DNA from: Undaria pinnatifida
Lineage: Eukaryota > Sar > Phaeophyceae > Laminariales > Alariaceae
Reading direction: 5' to 3'
Assembly (NCBI GenBank): GCA_012845835.1
Contig: JABAKD010000022.1
Span: 3,864,444 to 3,928,443 of the forward strand
Length of the DNA: 64,000 bases
How positions within the stretch are numbered: position 1 is the first letter of the stretch; each line of letters opens with the position of its first letter. Below the pieces are notes generated by a model. That model saw only the letters and a program-made list of their open reading frames with translations, made no database searches and was not told the DNA's origin. The translations under genes and the position numbers were made by a program. Shown here piece by piece: positions 11,606-24,024 of the stretch.

Positions 11606-13878
11606 AAACTCATTGTGAAAAATTGAAAAACTTCATACGTGAGTACGACCGATTGAACGCTTGAAACTCAACTTTGCAAGCTTTTATTTTTTGATGAAAA
11701 ATTGAAAAACGACATATGTGAGTGCGACCGATTGAATGGTTGAAACTCCAGAACGAGTTGACAAAATGACGTTTCGTGCTGATTGGTGTGAAGATCGGCC
11801 GCGTTCAGAGATGTTTTAAATGTTTTTTGTGTGTTTTCGCCTTTTGCATTTGGCCAAGCAAACGAACACCAGCTATCAGCAGCAGGGAGCTAGCTACACA
11901 GCTAACCAGACTGTATGTGCGACGAAGCACGCAGCAGTAGCAGCAGCGTGTGGCCAGGACCTACGTAGCCTTGGTCGGCTCGTCGGCTCAAACACAAAAG
12001 AAGACAGTGGATCTGTGTCAGTGGTTGTCAGCTATAAAAATCAATTCCCACATAGCTGTGCGTCGGTGTGCGCGAATTCGCGTGCCAGGTACCAGGCGTA
12101 TCTTGTTTTCAACAGCACGTACACTACGTCGCGAAATCGAGTACCCTGCCAAACACAGGGTCGAGGCTGCCAGAGTATCAAAGCAGGCAGCAGCAGTGCG
12201 GGGCGAGCAAGACGATACCCGCAGGCTCGAAAGCCTTCGTGCCTCTCGGTCGCTGTAGCTGGCCATCTTGGCAAGCCTCTCTCCCCAGCACCCAGCATCG
12301 CCTCTCCCGGCTCCCCTCTCATTTGCCCATTGCGGCGTGCCAGAACCGATTCAAACCTTCGAGGAGGGGGCCCACATCCTTGCGGCCGTTCGCTACTGCA
12401 TGCGTGCCTCGATGCTGCTGTTGCTGCGGCTAGCTACTGGTGGTACGGGGTGTGCTTTGATTGTTGGTTGGAGCGCTATGTGCATGTGTGTCCAGGTACA
12501 GGTACTGCTGGAGGTACGTGGTGTGTGTGAATCACATCAGTGCCCTCCACAAAAAACACTGATACACCACCTCTTGGGCCGTGTTCATTCTGGTCTTGAA
12601 CCGGAACTTGAGTTTCCAGAACGAGAGCCCCAAAAAATCCTCTGGTGTTCGATTTGGGGGCAAACCCCATAAAAATACACTTCGAGGTGTATCGATACAT
12701 CGGCTATTGTCGAAGCAATAGACCATTGTTGTGTCTACTTTCCGAGCTCCTTCTGACAAGCGAAGGTGACTGGAGCTTGATAATCCCAAACAGCGTACGT
12801 TTATTAGCACCCGACGAATGAAGTAGGCGAGGCAGGAACCACAGGGGATATCATCTTCCGTCGGGGAGGGGTATTCATAGCGCACGGAGAGTTCCTCAGG
12901 TACGTTGGTACTGGCGTCTTGCATTTTGCGAAGCATCAGCGGGCATGTTGCATCGCCTTTCTACGAGTGAAAAGAGGCTCTACAATGACATTTGCTCGCG
13001 ATGGCAAGGTTTTTACGGTTTGGGATCCTTACTGCCAAATTCTGAATCGCTTTGCAAAAGCACATACTTTAGGAACGTTTATCATGTTTGTGAACCGATG
13101 TATGATACCATCAATCATGCAAACAGAACTACCACTATTAATGGTGGACCGCCGATTGTGATGAGAAATTGAACAGAAATGCTTAGTTGCTCTCTCGGAA
13201 AGGCCCCGGCGGGGCTCCCTCTCCAATCAGGAGGAGGCGTAGCTTCGAGGCCTCACCGCCGCCATACCAGACTTCGCCGATAAACTACCGGAAACAGATA
13301 CCCTATCGTTAACTGATACGTGCTGGCGGGAGGCACCCCCATTTCTTGCACCCTATAGCCCTCTAGTGTTAACGTATACTTCACTAAGTAATTTATTAGA
13401 GCCCAAGTTGTGCATCTTGTTGAGCCAGGCCTCGGTGATAGTTCACCCTCAGCAGGGGTGCTACGAGGGGTGCTGTAAGAAACTCGCTGCACCCAGCTGT
13501 AACTCCAAAACTCCGACTTTAGTTTTAGAATATTTCAAACAAATAAGTTTGAGTCGGCGGCTGACGCTAGTGTTAACGTGTTACGTTTCACAAAAGAAAA
13601 CGGAAAAAACATGTGAAGTAATAGCATACAACTCGGCGGGCTACGGGCGGCTATTGATAAACACCAGTACATTTTTGGTAAAACGGCCGTCTAGATTTGC
13701 AGGAATATTATCATACGAGAACCGTTACGGTCTAAGGAGGAGGGAGCACCGTGAACTCCGTACCCGTACATATGATTATGGAAAAATGCGTCCCAAATAC
13801 CCCTACTTACTGCTAACAACATGATTGATGCCTCTCAACCCGATGTGTTCGAAGAGCGTTATGGTACCCAAGTCTCAC
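11606..13878. other. No gene recognised; likely CDK-like gene intron
   Basis: 11615-11760 holds two diverged copies of a GTGAGTACGACCGATTGAA unit, also near 59277. A - strand frame at 12532-12936 begins with a non-repetitive acidic stretch (VPEELSVRYEYPSPTEDD) that might be an exon, without support. Confidence 0.35.
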
Positions 13879-14008
13879 CTTACCGTAAGTACCCTCTCCG
13901 ATCGGTCCAAGAATATCGTATGCGCTCACGTCTCTAGCCCAATGGGTGGCTTTGGGCTTCTTGGACGGTGGCCTTTCTTCGCTTTCCCCTTCCGGCTCAA
14001 CCGTACTC
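13879..14008 (-). CDS. CDK-type protein kinase, exon with the glycine-rich loop (partial gene)
   Basis: The exon encodes an acidic then basic stretch (EPEGESEERPPSKKPK), then WARDVSAYDILGPIGEGTYG. The IGEGTYG loop is the ATP-binding P-loop typical of cyclin-dependent kinases, and the preceding Trp plus hydrophobic strand resemble the CDK9/CDK12 group. The acceptor is CTGTTTAG|G. Two donors are possible: AAG|GTGAGA, or a few bases earlier ACG|GTAAGG. The next exons, with the VALK lysine, HRD and DFG motifs, were not found to the left, so they lie in sequence I could not recognise or beyond the window. Start and full length are therefore unknown. Confidence 0.6.
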
Positions 14009-14284
14009 CTAAACAGCCGACCCGCGTACAACAGATGTCAGCTCTGGTTCACTTTGAGGGAGCGAAAACTAAGACCGTGTTTTTAAAATAATTTTACGCA
14101 TTTTCACACATTTCAAAACGATTAATTTTGACCAAGAGCAAAAAACGGTATCATGATGGACACCCCCAACAAAATGCGCGACCTGCTTCAACCGATGATC
14201 CTGAATATTCTCAGTGTAAAAACGCTAATGGCCACCACACGTACTCAAGCTGTCGAAAATGGTCGCAGATTCGAATCAGTGCAC

Positions 14285-14285
<1 letters not shown>

Positions 14286-14329
<44 letters not shown>

Positions 14330-14330
14330 C
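14286..14330. repeat. (CAG)n microsatellite
   Basis: About 15 CAG units. Open frames through it on both strands give poly-Ser, poly-Ala or poly-Gln and are not evidence of a gene. Confidence 0.95.
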
Positions 14331-16388
14331 TACGCACAAGAATCGGCCCACCTGCCGCACAGAGACATCGGAGCTCGCCTACAAGGCAACACTCGCCCTG
14401 CCTTGACCGAGGCACTCTTACAGTAACATTAGGGAGTACCGATGACGTGCTTGACGTCAATAACCAATTGCCTGGATACTCTGAAGCAAGTAGAGGTGGA
14501 CGAGCATCAGCGCAATCGCAGTGCGGCGGCGTGGGCATTTTCGTTGTGTGCGTTCGTCGCCTGTGACGACGGGTCTCCGCATGTAACCCGCACGCGGCGC
14601 GGCTTCCCGCGGCCAGACTTCAACCAAATTGCAGCGAAAAAATCGGATCCTGGAATCTTGGTCGTTCCACGGGTGTTTCCGGGAAAGAGCGCTTACGTGC
14701 CGACACGACGCTCGCCGCTCGAAACGCTCAGCGTCTACTTCTTATCTGGGCCTCGTAGCCGCCCGATTGGTGTCAGCAATCGACGAAATGGATGCCGCGG
14801 GTTGCGTAGACTCGCCTGCTGAGAGGTAAAAATGGCGGACCCTCCTAATGGCGTCCGCTCTAGTTTGTTCCAAAGCTTCAAGAAGGCTGCCCTAAAAAAA
14901 AGCTTCACATGAGGTCGCTAGAATAAGAGCAACTTACACCATTTTAAAACAGCACGCAAGAGAAAAAAAACGGCCAGCGCTGTGTGGGGGCATATGGTCT
15001 TCAGCTTGCAAACATACTTTGGGGCCGGCCGTTCTCGGATGAAGTCGGACTACTCTGGGAAAGACTTGTGCCCGTAACATGTAAGGGTTTCTCGAGGGCC
15101 ACAGTCGAAAAAAATGCCGACTATCAGAGTACACGAGGACAGACAATGCATTGCCAGCAAACAGCCCGTTAAATAAATAGAGGCCCGCCATAGCTCAAAA
15201 GTGCGTTTGCCGGCACAAATAGTAAAATGGGCTCGTACGGTGCTACAAATACAGCAGTAGTAGCTCTTTGAGCGTAGTCGTAGTCCAGAAAGACCGGCCC
15301 GATTTCCTCGCTTTCCATTAAAAAAATACGAACTTAATGGTGAAGAAAAAAATATGATCACAAGCTCAGAATCACATGATCGCATAAAATACGGCCAAAT
15401 AAACCTAGATCGCTCAAGTAAGGAAACTTGTTGGCGAAGATCCAGTTCCTTTACGAGAAATGTGGTTTAGCACAAAATGGCCACATGGGAATTGACCCAT
15501 GTGACTACAAGTAGCAAGAGACGGTGGGACCCGCAAGGCTGACCCACGATCTGGGGTTACAACGAAAGAAGGGCACGGATTGAGGATAAAGTGTAGTATC
15601 AGCATTTGCTGCAATTCTCGCAAATACTACGTGGTACCTGGGGTACGATACAATCACTATTAACAAGTAAGACTGGGTCCTAAGAGCTCCAGCTAGTAAA
15701 ACATGTGCTGGCTGCATCATCAGCCAGTACCCAGATAGTACCCGGATCCGAACAGCGCACTGGTAGTAGTAGCCGCTACCACCCCTCCCTCCCCCGCTCC
15801 CCCGGCTAGTAGGGGGGGGGGGGTTACCGGAAGCGCTTCCGCAGGGCCCCGCTAGAGACGCCCTGTCGGAGGCACGATTTCACGCGATTCAGCTTCACTA
15901 CGAGCAAAAACATGCCGATAAGTGTCGGGCACGTTTTATACGTGGGCAATTCCTTGGTCTCTTGATTCTGTGTATATATTTTAACGGACCTAGGGTATCC
16001 CTCTCTCCTTTCTTCTTGGCGTATACCTCTCTCCTGGACGCCGCGCATTCTCATAGGTTTCCATTGCGTTATCAAGCATCATCGTGGGGCGTGCGTAAAT
16101 CAGCACATAGTACCGGCAGCACGGCAGCACTGCTAGCTCCCTAAGCCAGTTGCTGCCAGTCGAATGATTAGTACTGCAAGATTTCCGCGCTGATGCGCAA
16201 CGCTCGTATAAGGCGATTCGAAGACCATCGCACAACAGAAGGGTCGGTCAAAACATATTAAAGTGAATAGCCTAGGCGAAGTGCCGGCATGTGCCAGTCG
16301 GAAGTACCGGCCCTATAACGGCAACTACAGTAGCACTACTACTTCATGTACTGCCGTTACTGGTTGTTCCCAGCTGGCCAAGCCATTA

Positions 16389-17276
16389 CCGTAAACTACA
16401 CAAGATAACACACCCCCGGTGATACATTTGAGCGCTTGAAAATATTATCACCGGGTGTGGTATCCTGTGGGGGGTGTGGTATCTTGTGTAGCCCCGGTGA
16501 TAGAGTGCTGGTCGCGGCGGCCCCCAGGGGGTGTGATAAACCAGGGGGTGTGATAGCACGTCCGACCACCCACAGGGTACGTTTGGGGGTGTGATAAATG
16601 TGGGGGTGTGATAAACCAGGGGGTGTGATAGCACGTCCGAACACCTACAGGGTGTGTTTGGGGGTGTGATAAATGAGGGGGTGTTATAAACCAGGGGGTG
16701 TGATAACCTCCGAACACCCACAGGTCGTGCTTGGCGAGGGATACCGAAACACTCCTTGTAGAGTTGAGCCGCTGCTGGTGAGGCGATGCGGGGGCTGTCA
16801 TGTTGGTGCCTGCTGCTGCTGCTGGTGGTAGATCAGCAGCAGCAGCAGGAGGACTCGTGGCAGGAGTCGCTTGTGTAGGAGAAGTGCGCTCGAGTTGAAA
16901 GAACGACGTGATCTGCGGCGCCTGCTGTACTGCTGTGGTCGAAGCAGTTGTCGAAGAAGCGGGGGCACTTGCAGAGGCATTCTGCTCTCCCTCAACGTTC
17001 ATGTTCTTGGAGGTCTCCACACGGGGTGTTCCCCCCGCACACAGGGTGTGGTGTTGTGTGCCCACGGAGCAGATGTTCTATGAGCCCGGTGGTAGAAAGG
17101 AGGGGCCCCGTGAATGTATGCGGCGTAACTAAAATTATCACCGGGGTGTGGTATCTTGTGTAGCCCCGGTGGTAAATCGATGGTTGCAAAAATGTGCCCA
17201 AAATTATCACCGGGGTGTCGTATTCTGTGGGGGGTGTGATATCTTATGTGGGTGTGTTATCTTGTGTAGTTTACGG
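16389..17276. mobile_element. TIR element with TA target site
   Basis: The ends are perfect 27-bp inverted repeats beginning CCGTAAACTACACAAG (16389-16415 and 17276-17250). TA flanks both sides (16387-16388 and 17277-17278), as expected for a TA-targeting DNA transposon. The interior contains degenerate units GGGGGTGTGATAAACCAGG (16500-16735), repeated in part at 17140-17250. The middle (16750-17065) holds a - strand frame rich in Ala, Ser, Thr and Gln with a short ITSFFQ motif; I see no transposase domain, so the element is probably non-autonomous. Confidence 0.75.
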
Positions 17277-18535
17277 TATGCAGATGCATTATCAGGCAAC
17301 CGGCACTACTCAACCGGTATCATAGCAGCAGAATGCTATACTACTACTGTACAGCGTTCGTTGTATCGTAGCATGCGCCGGATACAACCACTGCACGCGT
17401 GCTCCGACGCGCAGATGTTGTCCGTAGTGCTCTCTTGTGTGGTGCTCGTCGTACAACTGCTGGAAACAGTCGAAAATGTTACCAATGAAAAACGAAAAAT
17501 ATCAAAGTCTATCTGAATTCCCAAGACACATGGAATTATAACAATACAACGCTCTCGTTTTGTTGATGCTGTTGTCGGTAGTGCTCTCTGGCGTGGTGCT
17601 CGTCGTACTACTGGCACTTTGCTGGTGGTGGTGCCACGGTGGTGCGTGTGAAACATTGGATGACTGAAAGTTATAAACGATGACTGAACCTTTAAACGAT
17701 GACTGAACGAACAAACGATAACGAGTGAATGAATGATTCTACATAGGGATCCAAACAAAAAAAACGTTGCGATTCAAATGCAAATAATCAGCAAGAGAAC
17801 ATCGGCATACGCGTATTGTGCGCGGACTAACGAATGAATGCTGTGTTTCAAATGCTAGCGGCAAGAGAGCGAAAAATTCGGCATACACGTATTGTGTGTG
17901 GACCAAACCAATAATGCCGCGTGAGTAGGATTCCAACCAAAGAACGCCGCGTTTCAAACGAAAAGAGCGGCAAAAGAGCGAAATATCACACCTGGGGCCG
18001 GCGAATCTAATCCGTAGTAACATGTCTTCCCTGTGGTTGCTACTGTGGCCGTTAACTTTTCGCCTTTAGGCCTGTACAGACTTTCAAAGTTGCACTTGCT
18101 GCTGGGCCTTTCAAACAGCTGTTGCCACGGCTTTATTGAAATGGTGCGTGACAAACGTCAGCCATGTACGTCATCACAGCTTTTGAACCCCACCCATCAT
18201 TGTTTTCTTAGAATTGCAAATGCTGGTGGTGGGGATTGCGTTAAAAAAAGCACCGCCATCAACGTCAAGACATCATGACAGTTTTCTCTTTTTGAAATTT
18301 TAAATGCTGGTGGGCATTGCGTTGAAAAGGCTTTGGCCATCATTTTTTCATGAGGCCGGTGACGTAAACGTATGCATTTCGGTGATGTCATATGTCAAGA
18401 CTTTTGACAACCCACCAGCGTACATTGCACGGAGCTCACACTTCGACACCCCCGATCCATCCGCAAGACACCCTCATTTTGCCCCTGGGACAATGGACAC
18501 GCGTAAGAGCAGCAACGGTGGTGCTACTGGCACCG

Positions 18536-19085
18536 CGGCCGCGGCCGCCGCCGCCGCCGCTGCTGCTGCTGCTGCTGGTACTTCCTGCGTGTTTCTAAAA
18601 ATAAAGAATCAGTTGTGTGTTGTCTGTCGTGTTGGTGATTGTACACCTCGCCGAGCGAGGGTGTGCATGCTCCTGCCAGATTGCTGCTGATAATTCTACT
18701 GCTGCTGTGCCGCAATTCCTTGCTGGGCCATCGCCGCCTCCGCCCCCGCTGCTGCTGCTGCGGTGTACTGCTACTGTTGCTGCGGTGTGCTGCTGCTGCT
18801 GCTGCTCTCGCTCTCCTGCACGTGTTCCGAAGTGTGCTGGGTTTGTTGTGCTCAGCGATGCCGTGCGAGGATTCTTACACACAATTCACGTTCTCAATAC
18901 TGTATGCTAAAGGTTTCTTTACACGGCCTGCATAGCCAGACAGACGTCCTGTGGATTATGTGTAAGATGGTATTTTCCGTTGTTTTCGTGTTTTTTTCGG
19001 GGAACATTTTTTTTTTTCAATCAAAGCCAAACAAACGGATTCCAGAATGAATCAACATTTTTCAAGTCCGATGGAAGCTTGTTGT
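18536..19085 (+). repeat. CTG-rich dispersed repeat, copy 1
   Basis: Order: GCC/CTG tract, TTGTGTGTTGTCTGTCGTG, CCGCAATTCCTTGCTGGGCC, more CTG tract, CACGTGTTCCGAAGTGTGCT, GACAGACGTCC, then TTTTTCAAGTCCGATGGAAG. The same order, inverted, is found at 31530-32060 and 41185-41700, and part of it at 31040-31345. Confidence 0.6.
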
Positions 19086-19737
19086 TATCATTTTGTTGTC
19101 GCTAACAACACTCGAGTTCTTGCTTCGTAAAACGCTTTGATTCGCGCCGCCGCCGCCCGCAGTACTGCTGCGGTACGCCTGCTGTTTCCATGTGCCCAGC
19201 AAATTAGCTGCATAGCGTCGACCGAGCGTTTATCATTTTGTTTTAGATTATTCGTCCGTGACCGTTTTCGCATGCGCACGCGATGTTTGCTAGCTCCTTC
19301 GTCTACACCGCCAATAACGATAAACCGAAATCATATTCCTAACCGAAAACTCAATGCACTGTTTAATAGATTCCACGCTACTTCCTCTAAATCAAATATG
19401 AAAATCATCAGCGTCATCCCGCTTCCGAAGAGGAACCTTGCACACAATTACTTATTTTGGTATTTATCCCCAGCGTGCTCGATTGGTGCATCCCTGGCCT
19501 CTCAAGACGTCCCGCTGGAACACCGTCTCCATTCACTACTGGAGTGTTTGCGTGAAATCAGATTTAGATTAGGTTTGCTTCCACCGGCTATTCAGACTTT
19601 CAAAACGAAATGGGTTTTCAAATTGCTTGCGAGAACCCAAATCATAAAATTTAGCTTTTGAAATGGAAATGAATTTCGAGGAATTTGAAAAGTACTTTTG
19701 TAGAGGCAAAAACCAACGGCTTCGTGCTAGATGCGGG

Positions 19738-20480
19738 TTGAGAAAAAAAATACACGTCAGGTCACGTACCAGTAGCTGCTGCTGCATGTGTGCTCTGTGC
19801 TCTACGGCAATCATGCGAAGGGTGTCCACCGACGCCACCGGCGCGCGTTGTTCCGTGCTTGCATGGAGCGTGCTGTGCGGTGTGCGTGCGTCACCGTAGG
19901 GCCCAAAGCACGACTATTAATACTTTTATCGCTGACCGCTAGAGTCTGCTCTGCAGCAAAAAAAATACACGCCAGGCGCGCGCCAGGGACGAAATTAGCT
20001 GCTGCTGCTGCTTTCCATGTGTGCTCTGTGCTCTACGACAATCATGCGAAGGCTGTCTATCTACGCCACCGGGGCGCGGTGTTTTTTTGTATTGTTCATA
20101 CACATCTACTTTCCAGCTTCTGGACAAGCCGTGGTCACAGTGTCGTCCCTTCTCCCCCCCGGTTTCTGGCCTTCAATTTTCATCGCGCATAGGGTTCAGC
20201 AATCCCACTACTCGTCGATTTTTCATCGAATGTTGCTAACTCACGCTCTCGCGCTTTCCGCAAGTCAATTTGTGCACAAGAAAAAGTCCCCACGAATTTA
20301 TACGAGTATGCACTCGGGGGATTCGAACTCACGAAACTGACCTATACCAGGCTCGAGGATAACCTGATACACCACCGGGGCGACCGGCTTTTGTGCTTGC
20401 TTGGGTAGGGTGCGTGTGTCGCCGCAGGGCCCAAAGCACGACTAGAGCAATAGTACTTTTTTTTCGCTGACCGCTATAGA
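19738..20480 (+). repeat. Tandem duplication interrupted by SINE-A
   Basis: Unit 1 (19738-19960) and unit 2 (19961-20086 plus 20393-20480) share GTGTGCTCTGTGCTCTACG, AATCATGCGAAGG, GCCCAAAGCACGACTA and CGCTGACCGCTA. The SINE at 20087-20392 splits unit 2 only, so the duplication came first or excluded the insertion. Confidence 0.6.
20087..20392 (-). mobile_element. SINE-A copy 2
   Basis: On the - strand: a tRNA-like head with box A TGGTGTATCAGG and box B GAGTTCGAATCCC, a unique body, and a short A-rich tail (T-run at 20082-20088 on +). It interrupts the second of two tandem units (19738-20480), which gives its borders. Confidence 0.65.
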
Positions 20481-21039
20481 TAGAGTGTAGTCTTCACAAC
20501 AGGGCAGCAGAAAAAACAACGAAACAGGACACAGCACCCGCGTCAGCCGTAGTCGACAAAACACGCAGCGGTGTCATCGATGTTGCATGTGCACCCCGCC
20601 AACCCTCCGCCACAAAGCTTTGCTGGCCTTCGCCGCGACCTAGCGCTGGCATGGCCTCGCCACACGGGCCGTGCGTGTACTGAGTTGTAGCTTGGTGTGG
20701 TGCAAACCATCTGCCAAGCGAGCCCGCTCGCTTCTGCTGCTGCACGCTGTGCGATATACATACGTGACGTAGATTTATGCCGTTCACGCGAAGTTTTTAT
20801 TCGCCTGGGGCAGTTGCGGGTTGTCCTGGTCAACATTATTGTTCGGTTCGAAACCCAAAAAACCAAACCCATTGCAATTTTTTTGGGAAGATCTGGGCCC
20901 ATTTGGGCCATTTTGGGTCCCGTTTCTTTTCAAGTTGGTCGTATTTTTTGGAATCGGGGGAATCGAAATAGGCCAAACCCGATCCGAATTTGAACAACGC
21001 AAACACACTACTTGCGGAACGGTCCAGCTCTTTGATTTC

Positions 21040-21500
21040 TTCCTTCCCGTTTGTTTCTTTAGTTGCATGAGGTATCATCATGCCAAGTCCCAGCTGAGCT
21101 TCGCTTGGCGCATCGGCTCAGCTCAGCTCAGCAGCGCACCGCAGCGCTAGGCCAGCAGCGCAGCGCCGTGCGGTGCCGTGCCATGCTCTACCGTGCGGTG
21201 CTGTGCGGTGCTGTGCGGTGCTGTGCGGTGCTGCACCGTGCTGCGTGATTTGCTGCACTTACTCTTTCGTGCGCCTGGTGTCATCCAAAGTATCACACTA
21301 GGTACCGGTACTACTACACCAGGTTTGTACGTACTACCTTGTTGACAAACAAAAAATACGCCTCCAGCTCAGCTCAGCCCAGCTATAGCTCAGCAGCGCA
21401 GCGCCGTGCGGTGCCACGCGGTGCCGTGCCTTGCCCTGCGGTGCGGTGCTGTGCCGTGCTGCGATGTACTTTATTTCGAACATACAGTACAAGGTATCAT
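21040..21500 (+). repeat. GTGCGGTGC-type repeat, copy 2
   Basis: Contains two blocks of CAGCGCAGCGCCGTGCGGTG-type sequence and between them ACCGGTACTACTACACCAGG. Its left end (GGACCGTTCCGCAA in reverse, near 21013) is shared with the copy near 35.4 kb. Confidence 0.6.
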
Positions 21501-22509
21501 GCCAAGTACCAGGTACCAGGTATCGGCATGTGCGGGTGTACTCGTCTTTCTTTAACTTTCTTCATGTGATTGTACTCTCTCGGTTTTCTTGATGATTTTA
21601 TTATTCGCAAATTACACCCGTACTGCCGATCAGGGTGTGTCTTAAATTATTTCGAACTTGTTGGAACGGTTGGAACGGAACGAGGGCTGTTCGCATTCGT
21701 TCGTTCCATTCCGACCTGTTCGTGTCCGATGTGAAACTGGTGAATTCTGGGCAACCGAACCGAACATAAAATAAAGAGTTCAACTGACTTTTGTGGTGGG
21801 CCCGTGCAGCTCGACTCTAGGGCAGGGGTACCGTCACGTGGGCAGCGAGTGCTCCTGACACAGAGAACAGCTTAACACGCAAATTTATCGGAAGGCAGGC
21901 CTCACAGAAGACGGTGCTAGCCATCCAAGTGGCACCGTCGGGACATATCTAAATGTTGTGATATTGCCCTCGTGGCTCGACGAAGGCTCCTGAAACTTCT
22001 ACGAATATCTGTGCCAACCTTTGCCAGGAGTTATATCGCCAGAGCCTCGTTCGCAACCCATTATTTTGCCCCGTGAGCCTCCTGGCCAGGCCATGGCGGT
22101 ATCGCGAGGCTCCTGCCGCGGGCGAGCCTTACGGCGTCCACATACGCTCCACCCCGTGAGCCCTAAGTCATCCCATGTGCACTCATACCCTCGTGGGCCT
22201 CCAGCGTACGAATGAAGAACCACTCCCCCCACCAATCAGTTGCCGTAAACCTCGTCCCAAGTGGGCCGTTCGGTTTTGCTGCACAATATTAACTACTCTG
22301 GGGCATATTCTTCCTCTTCCAAAAAATACGGCCAGGGTGGCAACGCTAGGAACCTATTCGATTTCATAACCAATCAACAGCACGTAAAATTACTTGTCGT
22401 TCCAGGTTCCAAGCGTTCCAATGCCTTTAAGAGGGAGTTAACCCGCGAGTACCAAGCGATAAGGAGTCACTTGTACTGCTGTGCGAGTACGAAGCAACAG
22501 CAGTCACGG

Positions 22510-24024
22510 CAGATTAACGAGGAACTTGCCAAATCGAATTTCGTTTTTTTTTTATAGAATTGAATTAAATTTGCATCTGATTGGTCAAAAAATGAATCAC
22601 CAAGCAGGCATTCTCAGAATTATTACGAAAAATGAAATTCAACAAAGAAGTAAAAAAAGATTTTCTCGGTCGAATTTAGTCGAAAATCGAAATTCTATTT
22701 AGGGCCCGAATTAACGAGAAACTTGCAAAATCGAATTTCAATTTTTTTCTATAAAATTAAATTTAATTTGCATCTGATTGGTCAAAAAATGAATCACCAA
22801 GCAGGCATTCTCAGAATTATTACGAAAAATCAAATTCAACAAAGAAGTAAAAAAAGACTTTCTCGGTCGAATTTTGTCGAAAATCGAAATTCAATTTAGG
22901 GAGTTTGTCCACCTAGACATGGCTTGTTCTGTGTAACCGAAGCCGGCCACGCGGATTGGTGCCATGTCGTCGGCTGATTGAGAGACGTGAAGCCACCATT
23001 GCGAGAGGTAGGACCACCGGAGCAGCCGCAGCGCGGCCTCCGAAGGTCCTTAGCACAGCGTAGACCGCCTGCGACGCTTCGAAAACAACCGAGACCGCCG
23101 CAGACCCAGTTTTCCGTCGCCCTGCACCTCAAAAGTTACACGACCAACTACCACATGATGACTTCGCTCAGAAGTTCGACCGCTATATCCCCGTCGCTGC
23201 TGCCCGTGTCGGGGGCGGGGTGGCGCCAGCCCATCCAAGAGACACCTAGAGCCATAGCCTCCAAGCCGCTGCCGGCCAAAAGATTCTGCGGCTAGCCGCG
23301 GCGCTCCGGGGAGGACGCGAGTTATCGCTCGCCTCGGTCGTTGCCCACGGGTGTTCGTTGACCCTTTTGCGTTTTTTATTTTTTTTATTTCGTAGAACGC
23401 ACTGCGCCGTTCCTTGATAAGAATTTTTCGTGTATTTTTTATGAAATTAAAAAAAAAAAATCGAAATTCGATTTGGCAAGTTCCTCGTTAATTCGGGCCC
23501 TTAGGGAGCTTGTCCACCTAGACATGGCTTGTTCTGTGTAACCGAAGCCGGCCACGCGGATTGGTGCCATGTCGTCGGCTGATTGAGAGGCGAGAAGCCA
23601 CCATTGCGAGAGGTAGGACCACCGGAGCAGCCGCAGCGCGGCCTCCGAAGGTCCTTGGCACAGCGTAGCCCGCCTGCGACGCTTCGAAAACGACCGAGAC
23701 CGCCGCAAACCCAGTTTTCCGTCGCCCTGCACCTCGAAAGTTACACGACCAACTACCACATGATGACTTCGCTCAGAAGTTCGACCGCTATATCCCCGTC
23801 GCTGCTGCCCTTGTCGGGCCGCGGGGTGGCGCCAGCCCATCCAAGAGGCGCCCAGAGCCATAGCCTCCAAGCCGCTGCCGGCAAAAACAATCTGCCGCTA
23901 GCCGCGGTGCTCCGGGGAGGACGCGAGCCATGGCTCGCCTCGGTCGTTGCCCACGGGTGTTCGTTGACCCTTTTGCGTTTTTGAATTTTTTTATTTCCTA
24001 GAACGCACTGCGCCGTTCCTTGAA
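22510..24024 (+). mobile_element. Harbinger-like element E0, split by its own relative
   Basis: Its pieces are 22510-22698 and 23504-24024. Together they follow the order of the complete element E1, and the break lies at ATTTA/GGGAG, which is continuous inside E1 itself (near 22896-22903). E1 plus a duplicated TTA sits in the break. E0 has lost its GGGCCC left tip and its right terminus. Confidence 0.65.
22702..23500 (+). mobile_element. Harbinger-like TIR element E1
   Basis: It is 799 bp with inverted ends starting GGGCCCGAATTAACGAG and extending for about 40 bp (TTGCAAAATCGAATTTC), flanked by TTA on both sides (22699-22701 and 23501-23503). A three-base TTA duplication is typical of PIF/Harbinger elements. 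The interior has no transposase, so the copy is non-autonomous; the family label rests on the target site only. Confidence 0.7.

Noticed and set aside
14153-14566. 137-codon frame with poly-Ala or poly-Ser
   Set aside because: Open because of the CAG microsatellite; the same tract is open in all frames.
16880-16910. PIP-box (PCNA-binding) motif ITSFFQ in the TIR element
   Set aside because: The Gln is one position off the Q-x-x-I spacing and the surrounding frame is low-complexity; not enough for a functional claim.
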